A DNA stretch of 64,000 bases from Caprella mutica (taxonomy: Eukaryota; Arthropoda; Malacostraca; Amphipoda; Caprellidae): positions 1 through 64,000 of the forward strand of contig CANNZV010002361.1 of NCBI GenBank assembly GCA_947561585.1, read 5' to 3'. Each line of letters begins with the position of its first letter. Position 1 is the stretch's first letter. Position numbers and translations under genes: made by a program. Under the pieces are notes generated by a model. That model saw nothing but the letters and a program-made list of their open reading frames with translations. It was not told where the DNA came from and did no database searches. This document shows positions 1 through 11,500 of this stretch, piece after piece.

Positions 1-3000
1 CTGTGATGATGTACTATCAGAGAAAAGAGTCACTGTGATGATGTACTGTAACAGAAAAGAGTCACTGTGACGATGTACTATAAGAGAAAAGAGTCACTGT
101 GACGATGTACTATAAGAGAAAAGAGTCACTGTGACGATGGACTATGAGAGACAAGAATCACTGTGACGATGTACTCTGTGACGATGTACTATAAGAGAAA
201 AGAGTCACTATGATGATGTACTATCAGGGAAAAGAGTCACTGTGACGATGTATTATCAGAGAAAAGAGTCACTGTGATGATGTACTATCAGAGAAAAGAG
301 TCACAGTGATGATGTACTATCAGGGAAAAGAGTCACTGTGATGATGTACTATCAGAGAAAAGAGTCACTTTGATGATATACTATCAGAGAAAAGAGTCAT
401 TGTGATGATGTACTATCAGAGAAAAGAGTCACTGTGATGATGTACTATCAGAGAAAAGAGTCATTGTGATGATGTACTATCAGAGAAAAGAGTCACTGTG
501 ATGATGTACTATCAGAGAAAAGAGTCATTGTGATGATGTACTATCAGAGAAAAGAGTCATTGTGATGATGTACTATCAGAGAAAAGAGTCATTGTGATGA
601 TGTACTATCAGAGAAAAGAGTCATTGACGATGTACTAGAGTCACTGATATACTATAAGAGAAAAGAGTCACTGTGACGATGTACTATAAGAGAAAAGAGT
701 CACTGTGATGATGTACTATTAGGGAAAAGAGTCACTGTGACGATGTACTATCAGAGAAAAGAGTCACTGTGATGATGTTACTATCAGAGAAAAGAGTCAC
801 TGTGATGATGTACTATCAGGGAAAAGAGTCACTGTGACGATGTACTATCAGAAAAAAGAGTCACTGTGATGATGTACTATCAGAGAAAAGAGTCACTGTG
901 ATGATATACTATAAGAGAAAAGAGTCACTGTGATGATGTACTATCAAAGAAAAGAGTCACTGTGATGATGTACTATCAGAGAAAAGAGTCACTATGATGA
1001 TGTACTATCAGGGAAAAAAAGTCACTGTGACGATGTACTATAAGAGAAAAGAGTCACTGTGACGATGTACTGTAACAGAAAAGAGTCACTGTGACGATGT
1101 ACTATAAGAGAAAAGAGTCACTGTGACGATGTACTATAAGAGAAAAGATTCACTGTGACGAGGGACTATGAGAGACAAGAATCACTGTGACGATGTACTA
1201 TCAGAGAAAAGAGTCACTGTGATGATATACTATAAGAGAAAAGAGTCACTGTGATGATGTACTATCAAAGAAAAGAGTCACTGTGATGATGTACTATCAG
1301 AGAAAAGAGTCACTATGATGATGTACTATCAGGGAAAAAAGTCACTGTGACGATGTACTATAAGAGAAAAGAGTCACTGTGACGATGTACTGTAACAGAA
1401 AAGAGTCACTGTGACGATGTACTATAAGAGAAAAGAGTCATTGTGACGATGTACTATAAGAGAAAAGAGTCACTGTGACGATTTACTATAAGAGAAAAAG
1501 AGTCACTGTGACGATGTACTATAAGAGAAAAGAGTCACTGTGACGATGTACTGTAACAAAAAAGAGTCACTGTGACGATATATTATAAGAGAAAAGAGTC
1601 ACTGTGACGATGTACTATAAGAGAAAAGAGTCACTGTGACGATGTACTATAAGAGAAAAGAGTCACTGTGACGATGTACTATAAGAGAAAAGAGTCACTG
1701 TGACGATGTACTATAAGAGAAAAGAGTCACTGTGTTGATGTACTATCAGAAAAAAGAGTAACTGTGATGATGTACTATCAGAGAAAAGAGTAACTGTGAT
1801 GATGTACTATCAGAGAAAAGAGTCATTGTGATGATGTACTATCAGAGAAAAGAGTCATTGTGACGATGTACTATAAGAGAAAAGAGTCACTGTGACGACT
1901 TACTATAAGAGAAAAGAGTCACTGTGACGATGTACTATAAGAGAAAAGAGTCACTGTGACGATGTGCTGTAACAAAAAAGAGTCACTGTGACGATGTGCT
2001 GTAACAAAAAAGAGTCACTGTGACGATATACTATAAGAGAAAAGAGTCACTGTGACGATGTACTATAAGAGAAAAGAGTCACTGTGACGATGTACTATAA
2101 GAGAAAAGAGTCACTGTGACGATGTACTATAAGAGAAAAGAGTCACTGTGTTGATGTACTATCAGAAAAAAGAGTAACTGTGATGATGTACTATCAGAGA
2201 AAAGAGTCACTGTGATGATGTACTATCAGGGAAAAGAGTCACTGTGACGATGTTTTATCAGAGAAAAGAGTCACCGTGATGATGTACTATCAGAGAAAAG
2301 AGTCACAGTGATGATGTACTATCAGGGAAAAGAGTCACTGTGATGATGTACTATCAGAGAAAAGAGTCACTGTGATGATATACTATAAGAGAAAAGAGTC
2401 ACTGTGATGATGTACTATCAAAGAAAAGAGTCACTGTGATGATGTACTATCAGAGAAAAGAGTCACTATGATGATGTACTATCAGGGAAAAAAAGTCACT
2501 GTGACGATGTACTATAAGAGAAAAGAGTCACTGTGACGATGTACTGTAACAGAAAAGAGTCACTGTGACGATGTACTATAAGAGAAAAGAGTCACTGTGA
2601 CGATGTACTGTAACAAAAAAGAGTCACTGTGACGATATATTATAAGAGAAAAGAGTCACTGTGACGATGTACTATAAGAGAAAAGAGTCACTGTGACGAT
2701 GTACTATAAGAGAAAAGAGTCACTGTGACGATGTACTATAAGAGAAAAGAGTCACTGTGACGATGTACTATAAGAGAAAAGAGTCACTGTGTTGATGTAC
2801 TATCAGAAAAAAGAGTAACTGTGATGATGTACTATCAGAGAAAAGAGTAACTGTGATGATGTACTATCAGAGAAAAGAGTCATTGTGATGATGTACTATC
2901 AGAGAAAAGAGTCATTGTGACGATGTACTATAAGAGAAAAGAGTCACTGTGACGACTTACTATAAGAGAAAAGAGTCACTGTGACGATGTACTATAAGAG

Positions 3001-4977
3001 AAAAGAGTCACTGTGACGATGTGCTGTAACAAAAAAGAGTCACTGTGACGATGTGCTGTAACAAAAAAGAGTCACTGTGACGATATACTATAAGAGAAAA
3101 GAGTCACTGTGACGATGTACTATAAGAGAAAAGAGTCACTGTGACGATGTACTATAAGAGAAAAGAGTCACTGTGACGATGTACTATAAGAGAAAAGAGT
3201 CACTGTGTTGATGTACTATCAGAAAAAAGAGTAACTGTGATGATGTACTATCAGAGAAAAGAGTCACTGTGATGATGTACTATCAGGGAAAAGAGTCACT
3301 GTGACGATGTTTTATCAGAGAAAAGAGTCACCGTGATGATGTACTATCAGAGAAAAGAGTCACAGTGATGATGTACTATCAGGGAAAAGAGTCACTGTGA
3401 TGATGTACTATCAGAGAAAAGAGTCACTGTGATGATATACTATAAGAGAAAAGAGTCACTGTGATGATGTACTATCAAAGAAAAGAGTCACTGTGATGAT
3501 GTACTATCAGAGAAAAGAGTCACTATGATGATGTACTATCAGGGAAAAAAGTCACTGTGACGATGTACTATAAGAGAAAAGAGTCACTGTGACGATGTAC
3601 TGTAACAGAAAAGAGTCACTGTGACGATGTACTATAAGAGAAAAGAGTCACTGTGACGATGTACTATAAGAGAAAAAAAGAGTCACTGTGACGATGGACT
3701 ATGAGAGACAAGAATCACTGTGACGATGTACTATAAGAGAAAAGAGTCACTATGATGATGTACTATCAGGGAAAAGAGTCACTGTGACGATGTATTATCA
3801 GAGAAAAGAGTCACTGTGATGATGTACTATCAGAGAAAAGAGTCACAGTGATGATGTACTATCAGGGAAAAGAGTCACTGTGATGATGTACTATCAGAGA
3901 AAAGAGTCACTTTGATGATATACTATCAGAGAAGAGTCATTGTGATGATGTACTATCAGAGAAAAGAGTCACTGTGATGATGTACTATCAGAGAAAAGAG
4001 TCATTGTGATGATGTACTATCAGAGAAAAGAGTCACTGTGATGATGTACTATCAGAGAAAAGAGTCATTGTGATGATGTACTATCAGAGAAAAGAGTCAT
4101 TGTGAAGATGTACTATCAGAGAAAAGAGTCATTGTGACGATGTACTATAAGAGAAAGAGTCACTGTGACGGATTACTATAAGAGAAAAGAGTCACTGTGA
4201 CGATGTACTATAAGAGAAAAGAGTCACTGTGACGATGTACTGTAACAGAAAAGAGTCACTGTGACGATGTACAATAATAGAAAAGAGTCACTGTGACGAT
4301 GTACTGTAACAGAAAAGAGTCACTGTGACGATGTACTATAAGAGAAAAGAGTCACTGTGACGATGTACTATAAGAGAAAAGACTCACTGTGACGATGTAC
4401 TATCAGGGAAAAGAGTCACTGTGACGATGTACTCTCAGAGAAAAGAGTCACTGTGATGATATACTATCAGAGAAAAGAGTCACTGTGATGATGTACTATC
4501 AGAGAAAAGAGTTACAGTAATGATGTACTATCAGGGAAAAGAGTCACTGTGATGATGTACTCTCAGAGAAAAGAGTCACTGTGATGATATACTATCAGAG
4601 AAAAGAGTCACTGTGATGATGTACTATCAGAGAAAAGAGTCATGGTGATGATGTACTATCAGAGAAAAGAGTCATTGTGATGATGTACTATCAGAGAAAA
4701 GAATCACTGTGATGATGTACTATAAGAGAAAAGAGTCATTGTGATGATGTACTATCAGAGAAAAGAGTCACTGTGATGATGTACTATCAGAGAAAAGAGT
4801 CATTGTGATGATGTACTATCAGAGAAAAGAGTCACTGTGATGATGTACTATCAGAGAAAAGAGTCATTGTGATGATGTACTATCAGAGAAAAGAGTCATT
4901 GTGATGATGTACTATCAGAGAAAAGAGTCATTGTGATGATGTACTATCAGAGAAAAGAGTCATTGTGACGATGTACT
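1..4977. repeat. 32-bp minisatellite array, left part
   Basis: Head-to-tail units of 32 bp containing the core agagaaaagagtcactgtga, with the rest of the unit ending in gatgtacta. Three main variants alternate: one with tatcagag, one with tataagag and one with tgtaacag before the aaaagagtca core. Some units are shortened, for example near 160-185 and 625-660. The array begins before the window, so its true left end is unknown. The same array continues after the retroelement, which shows that the element inserted into it. No protein frame runs through it, as 32 is not a multiple of 3. A large internal duplication of about 1.06 kb is present. Confidence 0.97.
4974..4977. other. 4-bp target-site duplication, left copy (TACT)
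   Basis: TACT lies directly before the 5' LTR and again directly after the 3' LTR at 17338-17341. Removing the element and one TACT joins gacgatg-TACT-ataagag, which is exactly the local 32-bp unit. An alternative TATA duplication with shorter LTR ends is also possible on paper, but it does not restore the unit. Four-bp duplications are usual for gypsy-type integrases. Confidence 0.85.
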
Positions 4978-5379
4978 ATATTAACAATCGATCTGATTAT
5001 AACAATCGACCTAATTAATTTACTGATCTATTGTTAATACGCAGAAGTATTTTAATCTTTATAAAGATTATAATCTTTAACAAGATTATAAACTTTATAA
5101 TCCTGTACTACTCTTCAATAGCTAATCAAGGAAGAGGTGTTAGGAAATTCCAACTCATATTTATGGTTATGTTATTCAGTCCCAAACTCATGTGAGAACA
5201 CTCACATCGACTCATATTTATGACTCTGTTATTCAGATCCAAACTCATGTAAACTCATGCAAGAACACGAATTCAATTATATTATTAACTTGATGTCGCC
5301 GTTCTTAACTCTTTGATAAAGCCGAACTTACCACCCAAGACCTGGGAAAACTCTGGGCGCATTTGGCCTTCAACCTCCC

Positions 5380-5416
5380 TATAAAACCCAATCGAGAATC
5401 ATTTCATTTGTTCAGT
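5380..5416 (+). promoter_or_regulatory. LTR promoter: TATA box and initiator
   Basis: TATAAAA at 5380-5386 is followed by ttcagttc, with the arthropod initiator core TCAGT at 5412-5416, about 34 bases downstream of the first T. A GACGTG resembling a downstream promoter element lies at 5441-5446, roughly +28 from the initiator A, but it fits the consensus only with a one-base shift. The transcription start, and so the U3/R boundary, is probably near 5414. The 3' LTR carries the same motifs. Confidence 0.75.
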
Positions 5417-5810
5417 TCTATTCCTTCATCGTCACTCCTTGACGTGTTCCCCGGTACACCGTGTGTCTAACATAAAGTGTTCGAGCTCTATCGATCTAGA
5501 ACTCTTGATCAAGTTAACTCTTGAATAGTGACTGAGTGAATTAAGTGCCGATAGACTTATCTTAATCAAGCTTACTAACACTGTTCAAGGAAGAAATAAG
5601 CACAAGTTAATTAATCGATATTTTACTCAAACTTTATACAGTGTAAACCAATTGATTTATTATATTAGATTGTGTTACCGTGTTTTTCATTTACCCCACT
5701 TAATTGTAATTATTGAATTATAAAGGCAATTGTTATTTAATTTGATCAACTGACTTACGAAGACTAAGAACCTGCAAATTAACTAAGAAGTCTTTTTCGT
5801 CTTTGAGGAA

Positions 5811-5816
5811 AATAAA
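5811..5816 (+). terminator. Polyadenylation signal in LTR (AATAAA)
   Basis: AATAAA sits about 35 bases before the LTR end. The equivalent hexamer in the 3' LTR is at 17298-17303, where it would act to end the genomic RNA. This placement would make R long (from about 5414) and U5 very short. Confidence 0.55.
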
Positions 5817-5851
5817 ACAAAGACTAGAATCAGAGAAAAGAAAGTTAATAA

Positions 5852-5869
5852 TGGCATCTTCGACGGGAT
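5852..5869 (+). promoter_or_regulatory. Primer-binding site
   Basis: The sequence tggcatcttcgacgggat starts one base after the 5' LTR and begins with TGG, the complement of a tRNA CCA end. I could not match it with confidence to a specific tRNA. It is not the lysine-tRNA PBS (tggcgcccaac) typical of Drosophila gypsy. Confidence 0.7.
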
Positions 5870-6676
5870 CAAAAATTAACAAAAAGCAGCTTTTATTATA
5901 ATCAATAATCAATTACAGTGGGAAACACAATTAACAATTAAAAAGTGAAGTGTTCGAGAAGGGTAGAATATTGTTCCCCGTATGAAAGTTTTCGTATGAA
6001 ACACTAATGCGGTTATAGTGTGGAAAAATAGAATATCACGTGACATGTGAAAAGTATTCTAATAACTAATAACATTTTCAAGAAATACCGATGTAAAGTA
6101 TTTCAGTGTTATACCGGTGTGAAAAATAACACCAGTGTTAAAGTGCTACAATCACTCCTTGTGCTAAAAAAGAAGGAGGCAGCGTAAAAATTCATTAGCT
6201 ACGCTAGTAACGCGCTGTTACCTGCGTACTATCAGCTCTTCAGGTACTAGTGGCAAGAAAAACTGGTACGGCGACAAAGCTACTTTTGTCGTGATAAACT
6301 CACTCTCAAATAAAAAACGAATTAAAGTAAATTAAATCGTCTCATCACTTTCGAAGTAAGTGACTGAAATTACTTTAACTGAGTGACGAGTTATTTTCTT
6401 CTTCATCAAATAAAGTTGGGAGCCCTACTTCATATACTGAATAATAGTATACTAACAGCGCATCGCAGCGGATCCAAAGCTGAGAAGAAGACAAGAATTA
6501 GTCTACAGCTGTTGACCACAACAGGACACTCAGAGAAAAGGGGTCAACAAAGAGAAAGCAGAGGTTCTTCAGAAGTTCAGCAGTCAACGAATATAGTATT
6601 CAGTAATAAGACTCACCTCATCAAGTTAAGTTGAACGTTCTAGAACTGTTGTTAAATACAATTGTTAGAAGCAAGA

Positions 6677-6686
6677 ATGAGTAAGT
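6677..6686 (+). promoter_or_regulatory. Candidate env splice donor following an ATG
   Basis: An ATG at 6677-6679, one further base, then GTAAGT at 6681-6686. GTAAGT is the full donor consensus. If spliced to the acceptor ending at 12546, the phase (one base carried over) opens directly into the env frame. Errantiviruses are known to make Env from a spliced RNA; that this pair is used is my inference from phase and consensus. Confidence 0.65.
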
Positions 6687-7153
6687 TATGTGGGAATTAA
6701 ATAATTAATTCAAAATAACGAAAAATATTGTTGATTGCTAATTAATATTAGGGGGAATCCTTCATCACTATTGAGTTTTGAATTTTGTGAACATTTACGA
6801 TTGAGAAATAATTATATTTTATTTTCTTGTGTGCCTAAATAATGTTTACATAATAATTACATTATATACATATGTGTATGTGCTTGTAAATTAATAATTT
6901 CTTATTATATTATTTTATATTATTATTATTATTATATTATTTGTGCCCAATAATTTTGATAATAATTATACACAGGTACAACCTTGTGCATGTTCATTGA
7001 TACTTATATTGATTAGAAATTTTATTTGATTTTTTTATTATTATTGCAAGTTATATTTTTTTTTCCTTTGCCTAACCTTTTTTCCTATATTGTGTATTGG
7101 GTGGCGCTCAATATTTTTATATTCTTTTACACTTTATTGTAAAAATATTACAG

Positions 7154-7400
7154 AATAATCAAAGGAAAGGATAAAAATAAAAAATTTCCTGAAAGGGAAA
7201 ATAATCAAAGGAAAGGAAAAAAATAAAAATTTCCTGAAAGGGAAAATAATCAAAGGAAAGGATAAAAATAAAAATTTCCTGAAAGGGAAAATAATCAAAG
7301 GAAAGGATAAAAATAAAAATTTCCTGAAAGGGAAAATAATCAAAGGAAAGGATAAAAATAAGATTTCTTCCTGAACGGAAAATAATAAAAGGAAAATAGT
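7154..7400 (+). repeat. 45-bp repeats immediately upstream of gag
   Basis: Four full and one partial unit, with the motif aataatcaaagga recurring at 7154, 7200, 7245, 7290 and 7335, a period of 45-46 bp. The last unit is diverged (ttcctgaacggaaaataata). Each unit pairs caaaggaaagg with a purine-rich gaaaggga. The block ends 17 bases before the gag ATG, in the place where Drosophila gypsy carries its Su(Hw) insulator repeats, but I see no Su(Hw)-type TGCATA core here. Confidence 0.9.
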
Positions 7401-7417
7401 TTCCAATTATTGCAAAG

Positions 7418-8545
7418 ATGGCTAACAACAATTTGATTGTGTTAAATGACCTACCTAAATTCAAGGGTGCGCCATTACCACACGAAAAAGATGCATTTGT
7501 GCCAGGTCCTAATGTTAGGACATTTTTCCGTACTTTAGATAACTACTTCCTGCAAAACGACATCACAGATGGTGGCGTAAAATTCCGGATACTATATGCC
7601 CAAGTAAGCAAACAAAGCGGAAACGCTTTGAGTTTGATAGACCTCTATGCTGGACGCGAAGAGTACAGCTATGAGCGTGTAGAACGCGAATTCCTCAAGA
7701 TGTATCCAAATCATCAAAGAGAGGACACTCAACATGCAGCAAAAGTATTGGGAACCAGTGACATCCACAAGCCGAACTTCTTTGCTGGCATGACGTCGTT
7801 AGAAGCATCGACAAGAGCATATGTGGAAAGTTTCCTCTCAACAGAAGGGATGAAAAAAATCAACATAAGCCCTGAAACGGTAGTTCCACTCCCTAGCGGC
7901 GAAGAGGAAGATGAGGAGGAAGTACTAAAGTTGCCACTAATGGGGTTATTTCAAAACCTCATAATGAAGTTTATACTTGGTAATCAGTTACCGACAAAAA
8001 TGTACGAAAAAATCACTGACATGTGTGCCGACTGCTCCAGTACAGAGCTAATGTCGGAAGTTGTGAATTTATACGAAAAAGAAGCGCTAATGAAGCTAAA
8101 AAAGAAAAAGGAGAACATCGCAACACAACAAGATGTTCTCTACCAGGTAACCACTACTTCCCATGACAAGAAGAGAGAACAAGGCCAAGGGGCAGCAAGG
8201 ACCTGCTTCAAGTGTAACGAAGCAGGGCATTTTGCCCGAGAGTGCAGGAAAAAGATTTCCTGCAAGTATTGTAAAAAACTCAGTCATTCTGCGCAGTATT
8301 GCAAATTAAGGATAGCTAAAAAAATCCCCTATTGCCTGAACTGCCATAGAATTGGCCATGAAAATAAAGATTGTCGTAAGGGTAAGTTTGAGCAAGGAGC
8401 CAAACAAGAGAGGAAAATAGCTGGATCAAACAGCTATAGACCTAGAGATACTCTCACAAGGAATGGTGACCGGGTTAATGTCCCAGAGGATGGAAATTAC
8501 GAAAACCCTGATCACGAATGTGAGGAATCGGATCAGTCAGAATGA
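7418..8545 (+). CDS. Gag polyprotein
   Basis: A 375-residue structural protein. The N-terminal two thirds should be the capsid-like domain of a Ty3/gypsy Gag, with an acidic run at about residues 160-168. The nucleic-acid-binding C-terminus has three CCHC zinc knuckles of form C-x2-C-x4-H-x4-C: residues 263-276 (CFKCNEAGHFAREC), 282-295 (CKYCKKLSHSAQYC) and 306-319 (CLNCHRIGHENKDC). Three knuckles are more than the one or two often seen. A lysine-rich patch precedes them. The start is in good context (aaagatgg), with A at -3 and G at +4. It ends in TGA and pol follows in the same frame. Role: packaging of the element RNA into particles. Confidence 0.92.
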   Translation: MANNNLIVLNDLPKFKGAPLPHEKDAFVPGPNVRTFFRTLDNYFLQNDITDGGVKFRILYAQVSKQSGNALSLIDLYAGREEYSYERVEREFLKMYPNHQREDTQHAAKVLGTSDIHKPNFFAGMTSLEASTRAYVESFLSTEGMKKINISPETVVPLPSGEEEDEEEVLKLPLMGLFQNLIMKFILGNQLPTKMYEKITDMCADCSSTELMSEVVNLYEKEALMKLKKKKENIATQQDVLYQVTTTSHDKKREQGQGAARTCFKCNEAGHFARECRKKISCKYCKKLSHSAQYCKLRIAKKIPYCLNCHRIGHENKDCRKGKFEQGAKQERKIAGSNSYRPRDTLTRNGDRVNVPEDGNYENPDHECEESDQSE

Positions 8546-8549
8546 CTAG
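8543..8549 (+). promoter_or_regulatory. Putative stop-codon readthrough site TGACTAG between gag and pol
   Basis: The only barrier between gag and pol is TGA at 8543-8545, directly followed by CTAG. Gag (from 7418) and pol (the DTG at about 8633) are in the same frame. UGA followed by CUA, and especially CUAG, is the established leaky context of alphaviruses and of several animal readthrough genes. I found no need for a frameshift. No obvious strong stem-loop follows. Confidence 0.8.
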
Positions 8550-11500
8550 GAAGTATACAGGAACCAAACAAAACGTTGGTAAATCCACACGTAGAGATAG
8601 TAATAGGACAATCCAAATATAAGGGATTAGTTGACACTGGAGCGTCAATTAGTCTGATGTCAGAACGAATACTGACGGATAAACACATGGTTAGAATTTA
8701 TAAAAAGGAGGTAAGAGATGCTAGCAACAACGTTATCCCTATTGTGGGAGAAACTACAGTGGAAATTGTAAATCCACGAGGTAAGTTTCATGAAAATGTA
8801 CTGATATTTAGCAATACCAGTGCGTTGCGAATGGATATTCTGATTGGAATGAATATATTGAGGAGAGCTCATATAAACTTACCAGAAGGTAAGATAAGTT
8901 TCATGGAAAATGAAACAGAAAACTGTAAGGTCTCAAAAGGAATGGACCAGTTGAAAATGATGATAATAAACGAAAACCTTCATAATTATCCCAAATGTAC
9001 GAATGGGAATAAAAAGAAGGAAATAAATGTGGATAAAATAGTCACAAAGGAATGTGAAGATGAAAGACACTTCAACTTACACATAATAGAGGACATTGAG
9101 GTCCAAAGAAATGCAATTAACGTGTGCAATATTAAAATTGCAGGAACACAAGATGGTGAAGAGATATTAATCCATAGCTCGCGACTAAAGGAAAGGATAT
9201 TAATTCCCAATACACTTGCACGAGTATGCAAGGGGAGAATAACCATTAATTGCATAAATATAAGTGACGATAACATTGTATTGACCCAGGGAACGAAGAT
9301 TTCTACTGGAAGTGTGTTTAATGAACAAAGGATAAATGCCGTAACGTTAGACAACAAAGAAGACCCAAGGGAAAAACTAAGAGAAGAGGAACTTGAACCC
9401 TTGGAAGAAAAGGATATAATATGTGAAGATGACAGCATGAAGGATAAGATACTAGATCTCCTGAAAAAGTACAGACAGGTAGGTTGGAAAAAGGGTGAAA
9501 AGTTAGGAGTTTTTACAGGTGACACCTTGGATATAGACTTGAAGGATGACGTGGTGGTCAACCGGAGTCCTTATCCCATACCGCACTCCAAACAAGGTCA
9601 GTTAAATGAGGTAATTAAGGATATGTTAAATACAGGTGTTATCGCTAAATCAAAGAGTGTATTTAACGCACCTTTGCTTATAGTAAACAAACCTAATAAT
9701 GAAATTAGGCCTTGCATTGACTATCGCGCTCTCAACCAGGTCATGAAACCTGTAACATATCCTATCCCAAGGATAAACGACTTATTAAAGTCATTAGATG
9801 AAATCAAATATATTTCAAAAATAGATCTTGCATCGGCCTTTCATCAATGCTTAATAACACCAAGTGATCGACACAAAACGGCTTTCACTGTAAATTCAAC
9901 TCGATATGAGTTTAACCGAGTGCCTTTTGGGCTCCAAAGTAGTCCAGCTTTTTTCAGTCGAGTTATCAATTCAGTTTTGTACGATTTACTTGGATGTAAT
10001 GTACTTGCTTATATGGATGATATTATCGTATATTCACGAAATAAAGAAACTCATTTAGAAAGGATTGAGGCAGTATTGCAGAAATTGTCTGAAGCCAACC
10101 TCAAAATAAAATTGACTAAATGCAAATTTTTTGCAAAAGAAATCAAATTCTTGGGCTATAAAGTCAGCTCCGATGGGTTAACAATGGACGAGTCTAGAAT
10201 CGAATCATTAAATGCAATGCCATACCCAACTTCTAAGAAGGAAGTTCAAGCTTTCTTAGGAGCTTGTAACTATTTTAGAACCTTTGTGAGAGGTTTCGCC
10301 CATCAGGCAGAACCATTGTACCTTTTACTACGGAAGGGGGTAAAATTTAAATGGGGTAAAGAACAAAGTGAAGCAGTAGATAAACTGAAAGAAATGCTCA
10401 CTACTAGTCCGGTTTTGAAAATCCCGGACTACTCTAAACCGTTCCATTTGTATTGTGATGCAAGCCTATCGGGGATAGCTTCATGCCTTATGCAAGAATA
10501 CGATAATATCCTCCACCCCATATCTTATATCTCGAAAAGCTTAAATCCGGCTCAGAGGAACTATAGCGCAACTAAGCGCGAGTTCCTAGCATTGATTTTT
10601 GCTTTAGAGACATATAGAAATATCATACTCAGCTATCCAGTGTCAGTATATACTGACCACATGCCTCTTCTTGGTATTCTGAAAAAGAATACCAAAGATA
10701 GTTGCATAAATAGATGGTCTATGTTAGCTCAGGAGTATGCCATTCAACTCTTCTACTTGCCAGGTAAGTCAAATTTATTTGCAGACTCCCTCTCTAGGTT
10801 ATCTAAAGTCGAGGAGAACTGTACTGACGTAACGGAGGAACTGGAAGAAAAATTGGTGAGTAGAATAAATAAGATAGAACAGACACAGGAGAACCCGGAA
10901 TTAACCGAAGGGTTATCATCGCTACTTCCGGTGAAAACTCCATTCAGTGAGGAAGAACTGAGGAATCACCAGGAAAAGGACGAAGGTTGCATAGGAATCA
11001 AGAGAAAAATATTATCCAACCAACGTGAAAAAACCATTGCTTTAGCAAGTTTTAAAATTCTAAAGAACTTAATCTTTGTGGTAAGAAATATCACAAGACA
11101 GAAACAGAAAGAAGTTCACATAGTTCCTTATGTACCAGACAGCTTAATGCCAAAAGCATTTAAAACGGTACATACCGAAACAACGGCTGGTCATAGAGAT
11201 ATCGAACGATCTTTGAAGATTTTCGTTCGAAACTTCTACAACCGAAACGAAAGCAAGATACTGAGAGAACTTTGTGATAATTGCGAGCTTTGTATCAAGG
11301 CTAAAGGGATTGCTAAACCTATTCCCATCGGAAAATATCCGATACCAATTAAACCGTTTCAAACTCTCAGTTCAGATTTATTGGGACCGTTACCTATCAC
11401 GGAACAAGGGAACCGTTATATCATGGTGGTGAGAGACTACACTACCAGATACACTGTAATATTACCTTTGCCTAATAAAGAAGCCGAATCCATTATAGAA

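Larger units (their letters stand above)
4978..5850 (+). repeat. 5' LTR
   Basis: 873 bp, repeated at 16452-17337. It begins atattaac and ends gttaata, so the ends are short imperfect inverted repeats. I see one substitution (T near 5421, C near 16895) and a 13-bp segment present only in the 3' copy. It holds a TATA box, an initiator-like site and an AATAAA. Its U3 part has two direct repeats of about 57 bp (5153-5209 and 5210-5268) and a stretch rich in short inverted repeats around aatctttataaagatt (near 5050-5100). Confidence 0.96.
5870..7417 (+). other. Retroelement leader (5' untranslated region)
   Basis: A long leader without a convincing gene; the open stretch at 6383-6634 (83 codons) lacks recognisable features. 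It contains a consensus splice donor just after an ATG (6677-6686) and, next to gag, a block of 45-bp repeats. The middle part (6830-7130) is very AT-rich with poly-T runs. Confidence 0.7.

Noticed and set aside
1..4977. CRISPR-like array, given regular short repeats
   Set aside because: Units are contiguous with no unique spacers, no cas genes are present, and the surrounding elements are eukaryotic.
4977..4980. Target duplication TATA with LTR ends ttaac/gttaa
   Set aside because: It also repeats on both sides, but removing it does not restore the 32-bp unit, and it leaves four bases between the polypurine tract and the LTR. TACT fits both.
6383..6634. 83-codon frame in the retroelement leader as an extra gene
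   Set aside because: No motif, no start context, and the proposed splice donor lies just after it.
7134..7464. Minus-strand frames over the gag leader repeats
   Set aside because: They are shadows of the 45-bp repeat, whose length is a multiple of three.
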